A stretch of 64,000 nt of DNA from Gentiana macrophylla (taxonomy: Eukaryota; Streptophyta; Magnoliopsida; Gentianales; Gentianaceae), in assembly GCA_026214975.1 (NCBI GenBank), contig CM047810.1:34324498-34388497 (forward strand). The letters are read 5' to 3'. The notes beneath the pieces are model-generated. The model worked only from the letters and a program-made list of their open reading frames with translations, was not told the origin of the DNA and did no database searches. Shown one piece after another: positions 43,371 to 54,147 of the stretch (the first letter of the stretch is position 1; every line of letters begins with the position of its first letter). The position numbers and the translations under genes are program-made.

Positions 43371-43535
43371 AAGACCAAAAGGATACAGGCAGGCATAGAT
43401 ACCTAAAAATGGACACGAAATAACAATAGAAAATGCATACCCGAATAACAATCCAGGAAGATGGTTTTGATGTTTCTATTGTTATTTCGTGTCCATTTTT
43501 AGGTATATATGCCTGCCTGTATCCTTTTGGTCTTT
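43371..43535. repeat. Near-perfect hairpin with 62-bp arms
   Basis: Left arm 43371-43432 and right arm 43472-43535 pair over about 62 bp with one mismatch seen (CATAGATACC against CATATATACC). The loop is about 40 bp. Such a young inverted repeat would fold into a microRNA-precursor-sized stem if transcribed. Confidence 0.85.
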
Positions 43536-44704
43536 TCATATGTTGCTCGTCTTTTCATATGTCCATTAATGGTTGCTCCGCATCAAAACCATCAAAATCT
43601 CGTGTATATGTTGCTCCATATGTTGCATCTCTCTCTAGATTCAATTGGTTTTAGTCTCGTATCTGCCTTTCAGTTATTCGGTTATGCATTTTCCTAGCAC
43701 CAATGCACACCTGGAATATCCATCTTCCTCAATTGCACACCCTTCCACCCACGTAGCGCTGAATATGGAGAGAAGATATTATTAAACGAAAGAGACAGCA
43801 GAAATACAGATAGAAAGCGCCATCACAATAGCCACAGAAGATACAAATTGTTAATGAAATAAGACACAGAGAAATCCAGCACAAGTAGATCCAACGTCAC
43901 CTCCGGTACCGGTACCACCACCCCACCGCCACCACAACCTGCTCTATCGGATCCAAAACCATCTATGCTTCCTCTCTCACGGCAGCCGAAGCCACACGAC
44001 CTGGGCCTGTTAACATGGCTTCAATTTGGAATTGAGATTTTGCTGTTGATCTCATCAGAGCTTGCAATTGAGCAACTTCTTTTCAGTTCTCAAATCATTG
44101 TTTGTCAAAATTTACATCGCATTAAACCAATCGGCACCGGCACCATCTATGTGTCTACCATCACCGCATTTGTTGAAATCGCAACAACCACCGATCTAAG
44201 ATTAAGCACCAGAAAATTCAACAAAGGAGAAACAAAACAACAAGAAAGATATTAACTTCTATTTCAAAAAACCTTTGGAAAAACGCTGCTTTAGACTTTA
44301 ATGCGAATGCCTTCAGAGACATGAAGTGAGACGGTGGTGCAGCAGCAATACGTTGGAAGTGAGGAATGGAGAAAGGTGAAAGTGAGAGTGAGACTTGAGA
44401 TCAATGATGCATCGAACAGTCCGGCGAGGCGGTGAGGGCGTGGAATGGTCTAGAACGAAGGGTATGCAGTTAGTTTTTTTAGAGGGGCGTGGTATGCAAA
44501 TACTTATTGATACGACGTCGTTTTTGAAACAATAAGGAGGAATCAAAAGTGTACGACGAAATTCGGACGACGAAAAGCAAACTCCTCTTATTATTACTAT
44601 CAACATATGCTAAATTACAGAGGATTCTATGCTAAGGGAAATATGGTAAGAATCAATCTATAATATCTACAATAAATACACAATGTTCGGTCATTAATGT
44701 CTAA
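43536..44704. other. Spacer, probably holding the 3' LTR of the next Copia; no gene seen
   Basis: No credible open frame. At 44706-44722 the minus strand carries CAGCTTGAGGGGGCG, a Copia polypurine tract, so the Copia 3' LTR should start at about 44705 and run to lower coordinates. Its end could not be fixed. Confidence 0.4.
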
Positions 44705-44887
44705 TACGCCCCCTCAAGCTGTACGGGCGGAGTGAAGTCCAAGCTTGAATTTAAATTGCTGGAACGAGGTTCGAGGAAGCGGTTTGGTGAGAGCATCCAA
44801 GTTGGTCCGGAGTAGAGATATGTAAAACGCGAGCTAGATCTTTGTGAACTTGATCTTGGATAAAATGGTAGTCAATGGCGACATGCT

Positions 44888-46490
44888 TCATTCGCGAGTG
44901 GAAGACCGGGTTAGCAGAAAGCTGTGTGGCACTGATATTATCTCAAAATATAACAGGAACCGGTGTGGAGGGCAAGCCAAGGTCACGAAGAAGGAAGGTG
45001 AGCCAATTGAGTTCCGCGGTGGTGGCAGCAACGGCACGATATTCGTCTTCGGTCGAGGACCGAGCAATAGAAGACTGTTTTTTGGAACTCGAAGAAATTC
45101 AGTTGCACCCAAGAAAAACAAGGAAGCTAGTGGTAGAAGAGTAATCCTATTTATTGACACCCCAATCAATCGGAGAATGCATGAAGGTGAGGGAAGAAGA
45201 GGTAAATAATTGAAGACCCTCAGTGGTGGTGCTAGCAAGATACCGAAGGATGCGTTTAACCAAGGCCCAGTGATTGATTGTCGGAGCATGCATATATTGA
45301 GACAATTTATTAACGGCGTAAGATAAATCAGGACGAGTGAAGAGAAAATATTGTAGACTACCGAGAGTCTGCCGATACTGGGATACATCTGTGGGAAGAA
45401 GAGTAGTGAATGGTCGAGCATCCTGCATATTAGTTTTGTGTAGTAAATCATGAATATAACGATGCTGCGTAAGAAGTAGACCATGCGAGTTGTATTGAAC
45501 CTCGACACCAAGAAAGTAGGATAGAGGACCTAAGTCCTTAATAGAAAACATGTTACCACGAAAATCAATACATGTTAAATGCGAGTAAAGTCACACCCTG
45601 TAATAAGGATATCATCCCCATACACAAGTAAAGCGGTAAGAGTGGTGCCCGAGTGATATATAAACAAAGACGAATCCGCAATAGAATTAGACTAGACAAG
45701 TGTGAGAATAAAAGTCTTCAGCTCCTGGTTCCAGGCCCGAGGGGCCTGCTTGAGGCCATAAATGTCCTTACGAAGTTTGCAGACATGAGTGGTGCATCCG
45801 ATTCTTCAAAGCCCGGAGGTTGGGCCATAAAAACATCCTCAGTGACCGAGCCATGTAAGGAGGCATTACTAACATCAAGTTGCCGCAAAGACCATTTGGA
45901 GGCCACAAATAAGCTAAGAACAAGGCGACCCGTGGTTGGTTTGGCAAGCGGACTAAATTTCAAAGAAATCAACCCCGGGGCATTAGGTGACCCCTTAGCG
46001 ACTAAGCGAGCTTTGTACCGATCAATAGAACCATCCGGTTTGTGTTTGATTTTAAAAATCCATTTGCAGCCAACTATATTGAGAGAAGGACCAGGAGGCA
46101 CTAATTCGGGGGACGGTGGTGGAGGTAAGAGAGATTTAGAAGAGGGTACAAGAATGGGAGGGAGGGAAGGCGGGAGAGTAGGGTGAGTAAACCAGTCGGC
46201 AGGGGAGGTATGAGAGGAAGGAGCTGGACGGGAAGCAGAATGAAAGACATCTTCAACAAATTTAACATCCCTAGAGACATACATCCTACCCGAGGATAGG
46301 TCGTGATAGGCACTTTGTGTAAGGGAATAGCCTAGAAACACACAGGAGACGGAGGAGGGCTCGAGCTTGTGATGACTATAGGGTTTCAGCCAAGGATAGT
46401 AATAGCACTCGAAGACCCGTAACTTGTTGTAATTAGGGGGTTAGAGAAGAATTTTTCATAGGTTGTGAGCATGTTGAGGGTTTTGGTAGG
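44888..46490 (-). pseudogene. Decayed Copia polyprotein: integrase end, reverse transcriptase, RNase H
   Basis: In order on the minus strand: CVFLGYSLTQSAYHDLSSGR (integrase C-terminal part, near 46340), GCKWIFKIKHKPDGSIDRYK then ARLVAKG (RT start), FSIKDLGPLSYFLGVEVQYN (RT end, about 45550) and SSIARSSTEDEYRAVAATTA (RNase H). The YVDD catalytic box falls in a stretch read as ALLVYGDD, so the first residues differ. Deletions and frameshifts occur near 45720 and 45147. The 5' half is missing because a Gypsy LTR starts at 46491. Confidence 0.8.
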
Positions 46491-48156
46491 TGATGTGACT
46501 TTTCTAGGTGTCCAATCTAACCGGCAGTGTACCGGTTCAATTGTAGTCTAGTCCAGTGGTCAAGGTCGTATCACATGAGGATTTGTGAGGTTAAACACCA
46601 AAAAGCTTTTATTATCTTGATCTAGGATGCAATAAACAAGTAAGTAAGTCCATAAACGATCCTTCTAGTAATAAGGGTGATAAATGATAAAAAGAAACCT
46701 AACCAAGACAATGTGTAGATTATGCAAACCTCTATTAGTATCATGGGAGTGGTTTCCTTCCAACCTACCAACGATGTTCAAAAGTGTGAAACGGTGCATT
46801 CCTAAGAAAGTAGTTCCCCATCATACGAGTGTATGAAACTACTCTATGCCTCCTCCTTGGTCTAGGTGTCCTAGACCTAATGAATTGAAACGATACAAAC
46901 TTGAATGCGATGAACAAGCAATAATCCCTGGATAAGAAATCGAGTTCCACTTAAGGTCGATTTTACCTTCCGGTTCTCCTGCCCTTTTTCTCACACCTTA
47001 CATCTCCTTTTGGTCTCTATTAAGTGTGTGTATGCAAGCATTAGTTAATTACTCCAACACAAGCAACCATACAATTCAAGTAGGAAAAGATTCACAACAA
47101 TTGAAACTAAACAATACAAACAACCATTCCCAATTAACATAAGAGATTATACTATTTCTACAACATCATCTTGGCTAGTGTAGAACTAGCCACTCATGAC
47201 TATGAACACCAACTTGTCAAGGTTAGTATTCATAATGATGAGAAGAATTAAATCTAGGTAAATGCTAATAATTTTACCAATCACAAGCTATAAACTCGAA
47301 AATGGAAACCTTTCTTTAATATTCAAAAGCCTTCAATGGATTTTGATACACAAAGTTTTAATCTTGCTCCAACTAAAGTAGTAGAAATCAAACTAAGAAT
47401 TCTTAATGTTTACACTTGCAATTAAAAGCTAATTTTATGCTAAAATTCGGCTAGAGTAGCCTTGGGGGTTGGGGTGCCTTCAAGGAAGAGTGAGAGTGGA
47501 GAAGATGAAGTATATGGTGATATGGTAGGTGAAGTGAATAAATTAGATCCTTAAGTGCTGACTCTGCAACAATGGCGTGTGCCATATGCCTTGGTGTGCA
47601 CCATTTTTGCTCTTTGTGAATACTTGGCGTGGGCTTATATCGATTGGCGTGTGCCATGCTCTGATTTGGTAGTTGGCTGATTAACACCATGCATTAATTG
47701 TTTCAGCAGACTTCGAATTCCTTAATTGGCGTAGGCCAATGTGCCTTGGCGTGCGCCATATACACGTGGGATACTCCCTGTCGTGTTTATTCTCTATTTG
47801 GCGCGGTCCAAATCCTCGGGCGTGCGCTATTTTGTCTTCATGGGTTGGAATCATTGCCTAAATGCCTTGAATCATCTCTCAATCAACCTTTTAGCATCAA
47901 CACATCAAAAATACAAGCTCTAAGCCTTTATACCTGTGCTGCAAAACAAACATGAAGATACTGCGCGTAAATCCGATAACAAAATTGGCTAAAAAGCTTA
48001 TATCAGAAGCAAAAATTAGTTTTTTGTGATATTTTCTATGTACACAAAATGGTCCAAATTATCAACAATTGCTCAAGTTGTTGTAAAAAAATCAATAAAT
48101 GCATGAGAAACGGGAATAAACCATCAAGAAATGCATCATCTGGTTGACTCACATCA
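46491..48156 (-). mobile_element. 3' LTR of a minus-strand Gypsy element, inserted in the Copia integrase
   Basis: On the plus strand it starts TGATGTGACTTTTCTAGG with TGTCCAATCTAACCGGCAGT and ends GTTGACTCACATCA; about 1666 bp. The next 12 bp outside (CCACTCACCACG) read CGTGGTGAGTGG on the minus strand, a polypurine tract. Its sequence is the reverse complement of the LTR at 61718-63180, and its left end matches the partial LTR at 63832. It carries at least five TGGCGTGTGCCA-like palindromic words at 47573-47758. Confidence 0.75.
47573..47830. repeat. Array of TGGCGYRYGCCA palindromic words in the LTR
   Basis: TGGCGTGTGCCA (47573-47584 and 47645-47656), TGGTGTGCACCA (47592-47603), TGGCGTAGGCCA (47727-47738), TGGCGTGCGCCA (47747-47758), plus weaker forms at about 47626, 47799 and 47819. 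The same word recurs in the element's internal region at 49587-49810. Confidence 0.85.
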
Positions 48157-49874
48157 ACCACTCACCACGTAGCTTTTGATCGTCCTCGAGCAAATAAAGG
48201 GATAAAACAACTAGAGTCACAAAATAGGATAATGCAACATCAAGAGATGAGAGCTCAACTAGATGATGCAACCAATCAGAATCATAAGCGCATGTTTCCC
48301 ACAATCTAAAAGAGTAGCGGGGTGTGTGTGTGAATATCCCTCAAACTTGTTACAAAGCAGACAATCATGCAATCATGCAATCATGCAAGCCTCACTCAAA
48401 ATATGCGACTCTAAGCTTAAGAATGATATTAATCTCCACTAATTAAGAATTTAGAATCAAGGAGTTAGGTCATGTAGTTGACAAAGCGGCTTGTAACGTT
48501 TATGCCCGGGTAGTTGGCTAACCGAAGGGATAAAAACGGCAGTCAAAGAGAATAAAGCAAGATAGAAAGTATCTACACCTTCATCTCGCCAATCATGAAC
48601 CACCTCAATTAGTTACTTCCCAAGATTCACATCACCAAGATTTGTGCAATTGAGCTTCAAAATTGCCTTCAATGACTCTCCAATTATTGCCATTTCTTTT
48701 CACTCTTTACTTGAGCTTTACTTGATTGTTTTGTGGACTTTTGAAAGCTTTATTAAAATGTTTTGGATATATACATAAATCAAGAATAATATTTTTTTTA
48801 CCTCGAAAATGGAATTGTCGAATCAATGGATACCGGACAACATTAGATGTCATCTCAACTTGTGCGAACTAAAGTCGTCGAACTCCTACTTTTGATGTCA
48901 CCACCCACACAATCCATAGAAACTTGCTAAACTTGTGGGAGACCAAGGGAATGTAGACCAAAACTGGGCTAAGGGTCGGATTATAATGAGGCTAATAACG
49001 ATGGCTAGTTTCGAGTGGGGTCTCGCCTCTCTACAAGGCTGAGATGGGAACATAAGGGAATTTTATGTTCGGGACGGCCATTTGGCTATGGTCGAGTCAA
49101 AGTTATGCCAAAAATCATCATCCTTCCGATTCCAAACACCTTTTATTTCGTCTCGAAAGAATAACAAGCTTAAAATCTAGTTGCGAATAAGAGTATCCAT
49201 GCACAATTTCATGAAAAGTGGCATGTTAACAAAATATTGGAATAGGTACTCAAAGATTCACACTACAATCGAAGATTAGTGACTAAAATGCACTTACGTT
49301 TCATCAAGGTTACTCACTTTGTTGAGGTACTCATTCCATCAATTACAAAATCATAATTCATGCCAAAAGATGGTTTGTTCAACTTTAATTACTCGAAAAT
49401 TCTCCAAGCTAAGTGTTTCTCAAACGTTTAACGAAATTACCCTTTGTTGGACTTACTGCATTCCCACTCCCCACTTACGAACTTTCATTATCCCTAATGG
49501 ACAGTGAGTAGTAAGAAAGTAGTCAGGGAAACAAATGTGAACCAACCGAAGCAGAAATTGTGATATCAGGGTACGAAAATTCGGTGTGGCGCACGCCAAA
49601 GGTGATGGAGCACGCCATTTCTTCTGGTGTGCATGAATAGGGAGTGGTGTGACAAACGGCGCATGCCAAAAGGAGATGGCGCATGCCAACATGGTATTGT
49701 AGCAATACCGAGACTTCTATTATGTAAATGGCATACGCCAAAAAGATATGGCGCGTGCCAACAGCCTGATAGGAGGAAGTTTACACCAAGACATATTGGT
49801 GTATGCCATTTAGACAAGAACTCAAAACAAATAAGGGGGATTGCATGCATGGGGGAAAACTGGACATCAAGCAT
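48157..49874 (-). mobile_element. 3' internal region of the minus-strand Gypsy element
   Basis: Non-coding. Just inside the polypurine tract the minus strand reads TTTGCTCGAGGACGATCAAA, the palindrome that precedes the tract in these elements. A second array of palindromic words lies at 49587-49810 (TGGCGCACGCCA, TGGCGCATGCCA, TGGCGCGTGCCA). The region is cut at 49874 by the larger Gypsy element. Confidence 0.6.
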
Positions 49875-51326
49875 TGATGACGGTTAAAATAGTCTATCCT
49901 ACGGCATCAATATTATATCCATTATGAGCTAAAAATAGTTGTTTCGACCTATAAATATGAACCATTTACGTTGAATATCAAATGTCGGGTTCGTGAGTCG
50001 AGAAATCTGCACTTAGCGTTTTTTCCCTTATTTCGATATTATTTTGTGTATTATTTGATGATTTTCAGGATACTAAGTATTGGGCTGAGCATCATGGACG
50101 AATCTGGAGTGGACTGAATGAAAGGAATGGGCTTAGGGTATTCCAGAAGCATCCAAGTTAAGTTGGTTGAAGAAAAAATGATGAAATTACCCTCGGTAAC
50201 CCGAGAAGCGGTGCCGACTTACCGAGGATCCAGATCCTTCCGAAACACGTTTTCTTGGACGAGGGGTCGAACTAGAAGTTCCTAAGTCGGTTTAGATAGC
50301 TATTATTAAGAGGCTTCTCCTCAGAACACAATGTACCATAAAATTTACAAGTATTATGCAATAAAAGTTCTTTGTTCTTTATTTTATTTATTTTATGAGT
50401 TCTGGTCAGAGAGACGACAGAGTCGCTGCCTAGGGAGAGATCCGAAGGAGAACTACGCTCGTCTTCGAGGGTATGATTTTCTGTTTTTTCCAAGATGTAG
50501 ATCTATCGTTGTTCTATTCGACTAGTATGTTTTAATTGCTTATTTAGTTTAATTATATAGTAGTTAGTTTATTTTACCCCACGTGTTATAGATCTGATTC
50601 GTTGGTGATGAAATCATGGAATAGTAGTTGCGTTCTTCAGATCTGCGACGGTCTATATCGCTAGATCTGAATACCTAGTAAATTACTAATTCATGATAAT
50701 CGGCGCCAACTACGTTGATCGATAGATTTAATTTACATGTTTTTAGCCTGATCAACTATTTGCATGTTACCGTAAACTAGCATGAAATACGAATAGTGAA
50801 GTGCTATGTTTGGACATTATCTAGAATGGACCCTAGGAATGTGCAGGTCAATGTCGACAGTTGTCTAGGCGGGTTTGCGGTATGAGTTAGCGCTCAATAT
50901 CGACAGCTCTAGTTCTTTATGCGTATGGGCTATTACGGACCAATTAAGGAGGGTAGCTTGCGTATAGATTGTCTACTGCCATTGTCGGAGTAGATAGGGT
51001 TAGGAGTTGTACCCGTAGCTGAACAATGAATTAATTCACCAATGGGGAGGACTGTTGCATGTGTGGGGGGAATAACTAATTACTCATAATTGAACTAATA
51101 CTTTAGAAACTCTAGTTTGCTCCGTTGAACTTGCATAATCTTGCTAGTTGATTGTTACCAAATTTACTACTGTCTATATTATAGTTGGTCGTAGACCATA
51201 ATCATGACAAGCTCAATCTTGATAATTAGACATTCTTACGAGTCTCTGTGGGATCGACCTTGATTTTCTAGTACTCTACTATGATAGACCTAGTCCTATT
51301 GCTAGTAAGTGCCTTGCACGCGATCA
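49875..51326 (+). repeat. 5' LTR of the Athila-like Gypsy
   Basis: Pairs with 60243-61693. Contains CTCGGTAACCCGAG at 50192-50205 and CTTACCGAGG at 50217-50226, the LTR's own palindromic words. The stretch from about 50590 (TGTTATAGATCTGATTCGTTGG) to the end includes GTTGATCGATAGATTTAATT, the counterpart of the AATTAA..CATGTCGATCAAC segment of the reverse-oriented copies A, B and C. Confidence 0.93.
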
Positions 51327-51333
51327 AATTTTT

Positions 51334-51353
51334 TGGCGCCATTGCCGGGGATT
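51334..51353 (+). promoter_or_regulatory. Primer binding site (tRNA-Asp)
   Basis: TGGCGCCATTGCCGGGGATT begins 7 bases after the LTR. It complements the 3' end of plant tRNA-Asp (TGGCGCCGTTGCCGGGGATC on the element strand) except at one internal base and the last base. tRNA-Asp priming is typical of the Athila branch. Confidence 0.88.
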
Positions 51354-51838
51354 CATGTGAAGAATACTTTTTATTTAAGGTTGAGTTTTCTGTATATATT
51401 TGAGTCTGTTTAATTGAGTCTATTTTATAGTCTGTTTATACTGGAGTCATACAGTATCGATTTTGTTAAAAATCTAGAAAAATTGCTTCCGGTTTACCAA
51501 TTGTCTGCCCCGATAAACCGAGGGTCTCAGTTTCAACAAAATCGTTTCTGTCAGTTCAGAGTCAAGTCAGTAATTAGAGTCTGTATTTTTTGAGTCTGCC
51601 AGGCGTTTGTAACAGCCGGTGAGGCAAGTAACTAACCTTTTTATTTTCTTTTTGTGTCTTGTAGTACGCTACATGAAGTTCAGCAGCCAAACTCGAGAGA
51701 TTCATACCTGAGATTGAAAAGTTTGCTAGACAAAAGAGAAAAGAAACTCGAGAGAGATCTGTTAGGCTGACGGATGATGTAACTTCATATGAAGGAGATC
51801 ACAGCGAGAGAGAAGAACAAGAAGATATAGAGACCAAC

Positions 51839-53187
51839 ATGGCACAGAACGGACAGAATGGAGCAAGAGTTGTGGTACAAGCAGCTAGGAGAACTCTGCA
51901 GAGTTATGCAATGCCGACGATCGAGCAATTTTGCTAGCAATTGTTCAGAATGAGGATGCAGCTGAGGTATTTCACCCGAAACCAAATGTGATACAAATGG
52001 TGACTAATTACACTACCTTTCATGGAGTAATGAACGAAGATCCTAGTGTACACGTCACCAACTTTCTGGAGATAGTCAGCACGGTTAAGCCAGTAGGAGT
52101 GCCTAAATATAATATCAAGTTAAAATTGTTTCCATTAACTTTGAAGGACAAAGCAAAGATATGTTTATTGTCTCTAGCACGTGGATCGATCCAAACTTGG
52201 ACCGATTTGTTGCAGAAATTTATGAATAAGTACTGTTCACCTGGGAAGTCACTACATATGAGACAAGAGATTATGAATTTCAAGCAGAAACCCACTGAAA
52301 CGTTTGAAGAAGCATGAGAAAGATTTAAGGAAGCACAGAGGAGATTCCCTCACCATGATATCACTTTGCCCGTACGAATGCATAGTTTTTATCATGGATT
52401 GCGGCCAAGTGAACAATTGAGAGTTGATGCCTCAAGCAACGGATGTTTTGCGTTGCTACCACCTAAAGAAGCCGAAGAGAAATTGGATCAAATCGCACTG
52501 ACAAGTCAATGGGGAACACATCAAGTTGAAACCGCCAAAGTAGCTGAATGCGTATTTGGAGAAGATACTTCTCAAAAGATATTATACCAGCTAATGGCAA
52601 TGAATGAAAAGATAGATGGCATGCAAGATCGCATAGCCAAGGTTGAGAAAGTTCAATTTATTGAAGTAACCAACACTGAGGATGTGAACTATATAGGGAG
52701 GCAAGGAAATCCTATGGGGGCGGATATCGCCCAGGTTCTCATGACCACTCTGGTTTTAGACAGAGTGACCCTACTGGGGGTTTTCGACAAAGCGATTCTA
52801 ATGGTGGATAGATACAGAGACAAACTGGTGGATTCATGCCTCAATTCAACAAGTCTGGTGGTTGGGAAGAAGCCATGGATAAAATGAGCTCAACTTACAA
52901 AATTCATGATTGAACTGAATACAAACTTCACCACTTATTGCCAGAAGAATGATACAAGACTGACAAATAAAGAAGCCTTAGTGCAGAATCTGTCGCACCA
53001 AGTGGGACATATTGTAGAACAAGTGTCAGCCCGTCCTCCGGGAGGATTGCCAAGTAATACTGAGAAGAATCTGAAGGACGTTAATGCAATCATGACTAGA
53101 AGCAGAAAGGAACTGCGTGGACCTGTTATACCAACTGTCCAGGTTGCATCAGAAAGCAGTCAGCAGCAGAATGCAGTAGAATCTTGA
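51839..53187 (+). pseudogene. Gypsy gag, broken
   Basis: The N-terminus at 51839 (ARVVVQAARRTLQSYAMPT) is one frame away from the main part that starts near 51931. The gag core reads DPSVHVTNFLEIVSTVK, LKLFPLTLKDKAKICLLSLA, IQTWTDLLQKFMNKY and, after a TGA at 52315-52317 replacing tryptophan, ERFKEAQRRFPHHDI. This is the retrotransposon gag family in its Athila form. A frameshift follows after about 52710, where the Gly-rich segment falls out of frame. A second stop-delimited piece continues to 53187. Confidence 0.85.
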
Positions 53188-53199
53188 GAAAAATAGGGG

Positions 53200-53212
53200 C
53201 CGGTAAACCGGG
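53200..53212. repeat. Palindromic word CCGGTAAACCGGG between gag and protease
   Basis: A perfect CCGGTAAACCGG word, of the same type as in LTR copy C and as in the leader of this element (CCGGTTTACC at 51489-51498 and CGATAAACCGAG at about 51511-51522). Confidence 0.8.
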
Positions 53213-53376
53213 ACACTACTTGATGGCGAGAGTCCGAAAATTCGGCCACGAGACAAACAGCAAAGAGATCAACGAGTAAGTCTTCACGAATTGTAACTAT
53301 TAATCCTGCTACTTTACCCTATCCCCCTAGGAAATATAAGCCGAATAATGATGATGCGCGTTATAAGAAGTTCATA

Positions 53377-54126
53377 GAGATGTTTAAGAAGTTGCAAGTG
53401 AATATACCCTTGGTAGAAGCTCTGGCCGGAATGCCAGAATATGCAAAGTTCTTGAAAGAAGTGATTTCTACCAAAAGAAAATTGTTAGACCTTGAGGCTA
53501 TATGCCTTAACGAGAAATGCTCGGCAGTTTTGCAACGCAAACTGCCTCCCAAGTGTAAAGATCCTGGGAGCTTCCTCATACCATGCACAATTGGAGGAGT
53601 ATGCCTAAACAATGCATTGTGTGATCTTGAAGCCAGTGTCAATCTAATTCCACTCTCCATCTTTCTTAAATTAGGTGTGAAAGAGTTGAATGAGACATCT
53701 ATAACCCTTCAATTAGCAGATAGGTCAATGAAGCAACCTTGTGAAGTGGTGGAGGATGTTTTGGTGAAAGTTGATAAGTTTGTATTCCCTGTAGACTTTG
53801 TGGTGCTAGACATGGAAGCTAACCATGATGTTCCATTGATCTTAGGAAGACCTTTCCTAGCTATGAGTAAAACATTGATAGATGTTCATAAGGGTGAGCT
53901 GATTCTGAGAGTGAATGAGGACAAAGTAGTGTTCAATATGATGAATTCAATGAGATATGCTCAAGATGAAGGAGAAGCATGCTACATGCTAGATGCCATA
54001 TATGATATTATGTTGGAATTATATCAGCAAGTGGCACTAGACCCTAAAGTAGCTGAGACTTTACTCCTGAAGGAAGAAGAAAGCTATGAGGAAACCTGGC
54101 CTGGATGTAGTGAAGGTCAAGTGTGA
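53377..54126 (+). pseudogene. Gypsy aspartic protease, active site altered
   Basis: Open over 248 codons. The segment IGGVCLNNALCDLEASVNLI is the protease active site, where the family has DLGAS; here glycine is replaced by glutamate. DVPLILGRPFLA is the second conserved box. The change in the catalytic loop should disable the enzyme. The frame closes with TGA at 54124. Confidence 0.85.
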
Positions 54127-54147
54127 GAAATAGAACCTATATCTTCT

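Noticed and set aside
44888..45511. 207-codon minus-strand open frame overlapping Copia RNase H
   Set aside because: It runs in a different frame from the recognisable Copia motifs and is a shadow of them.
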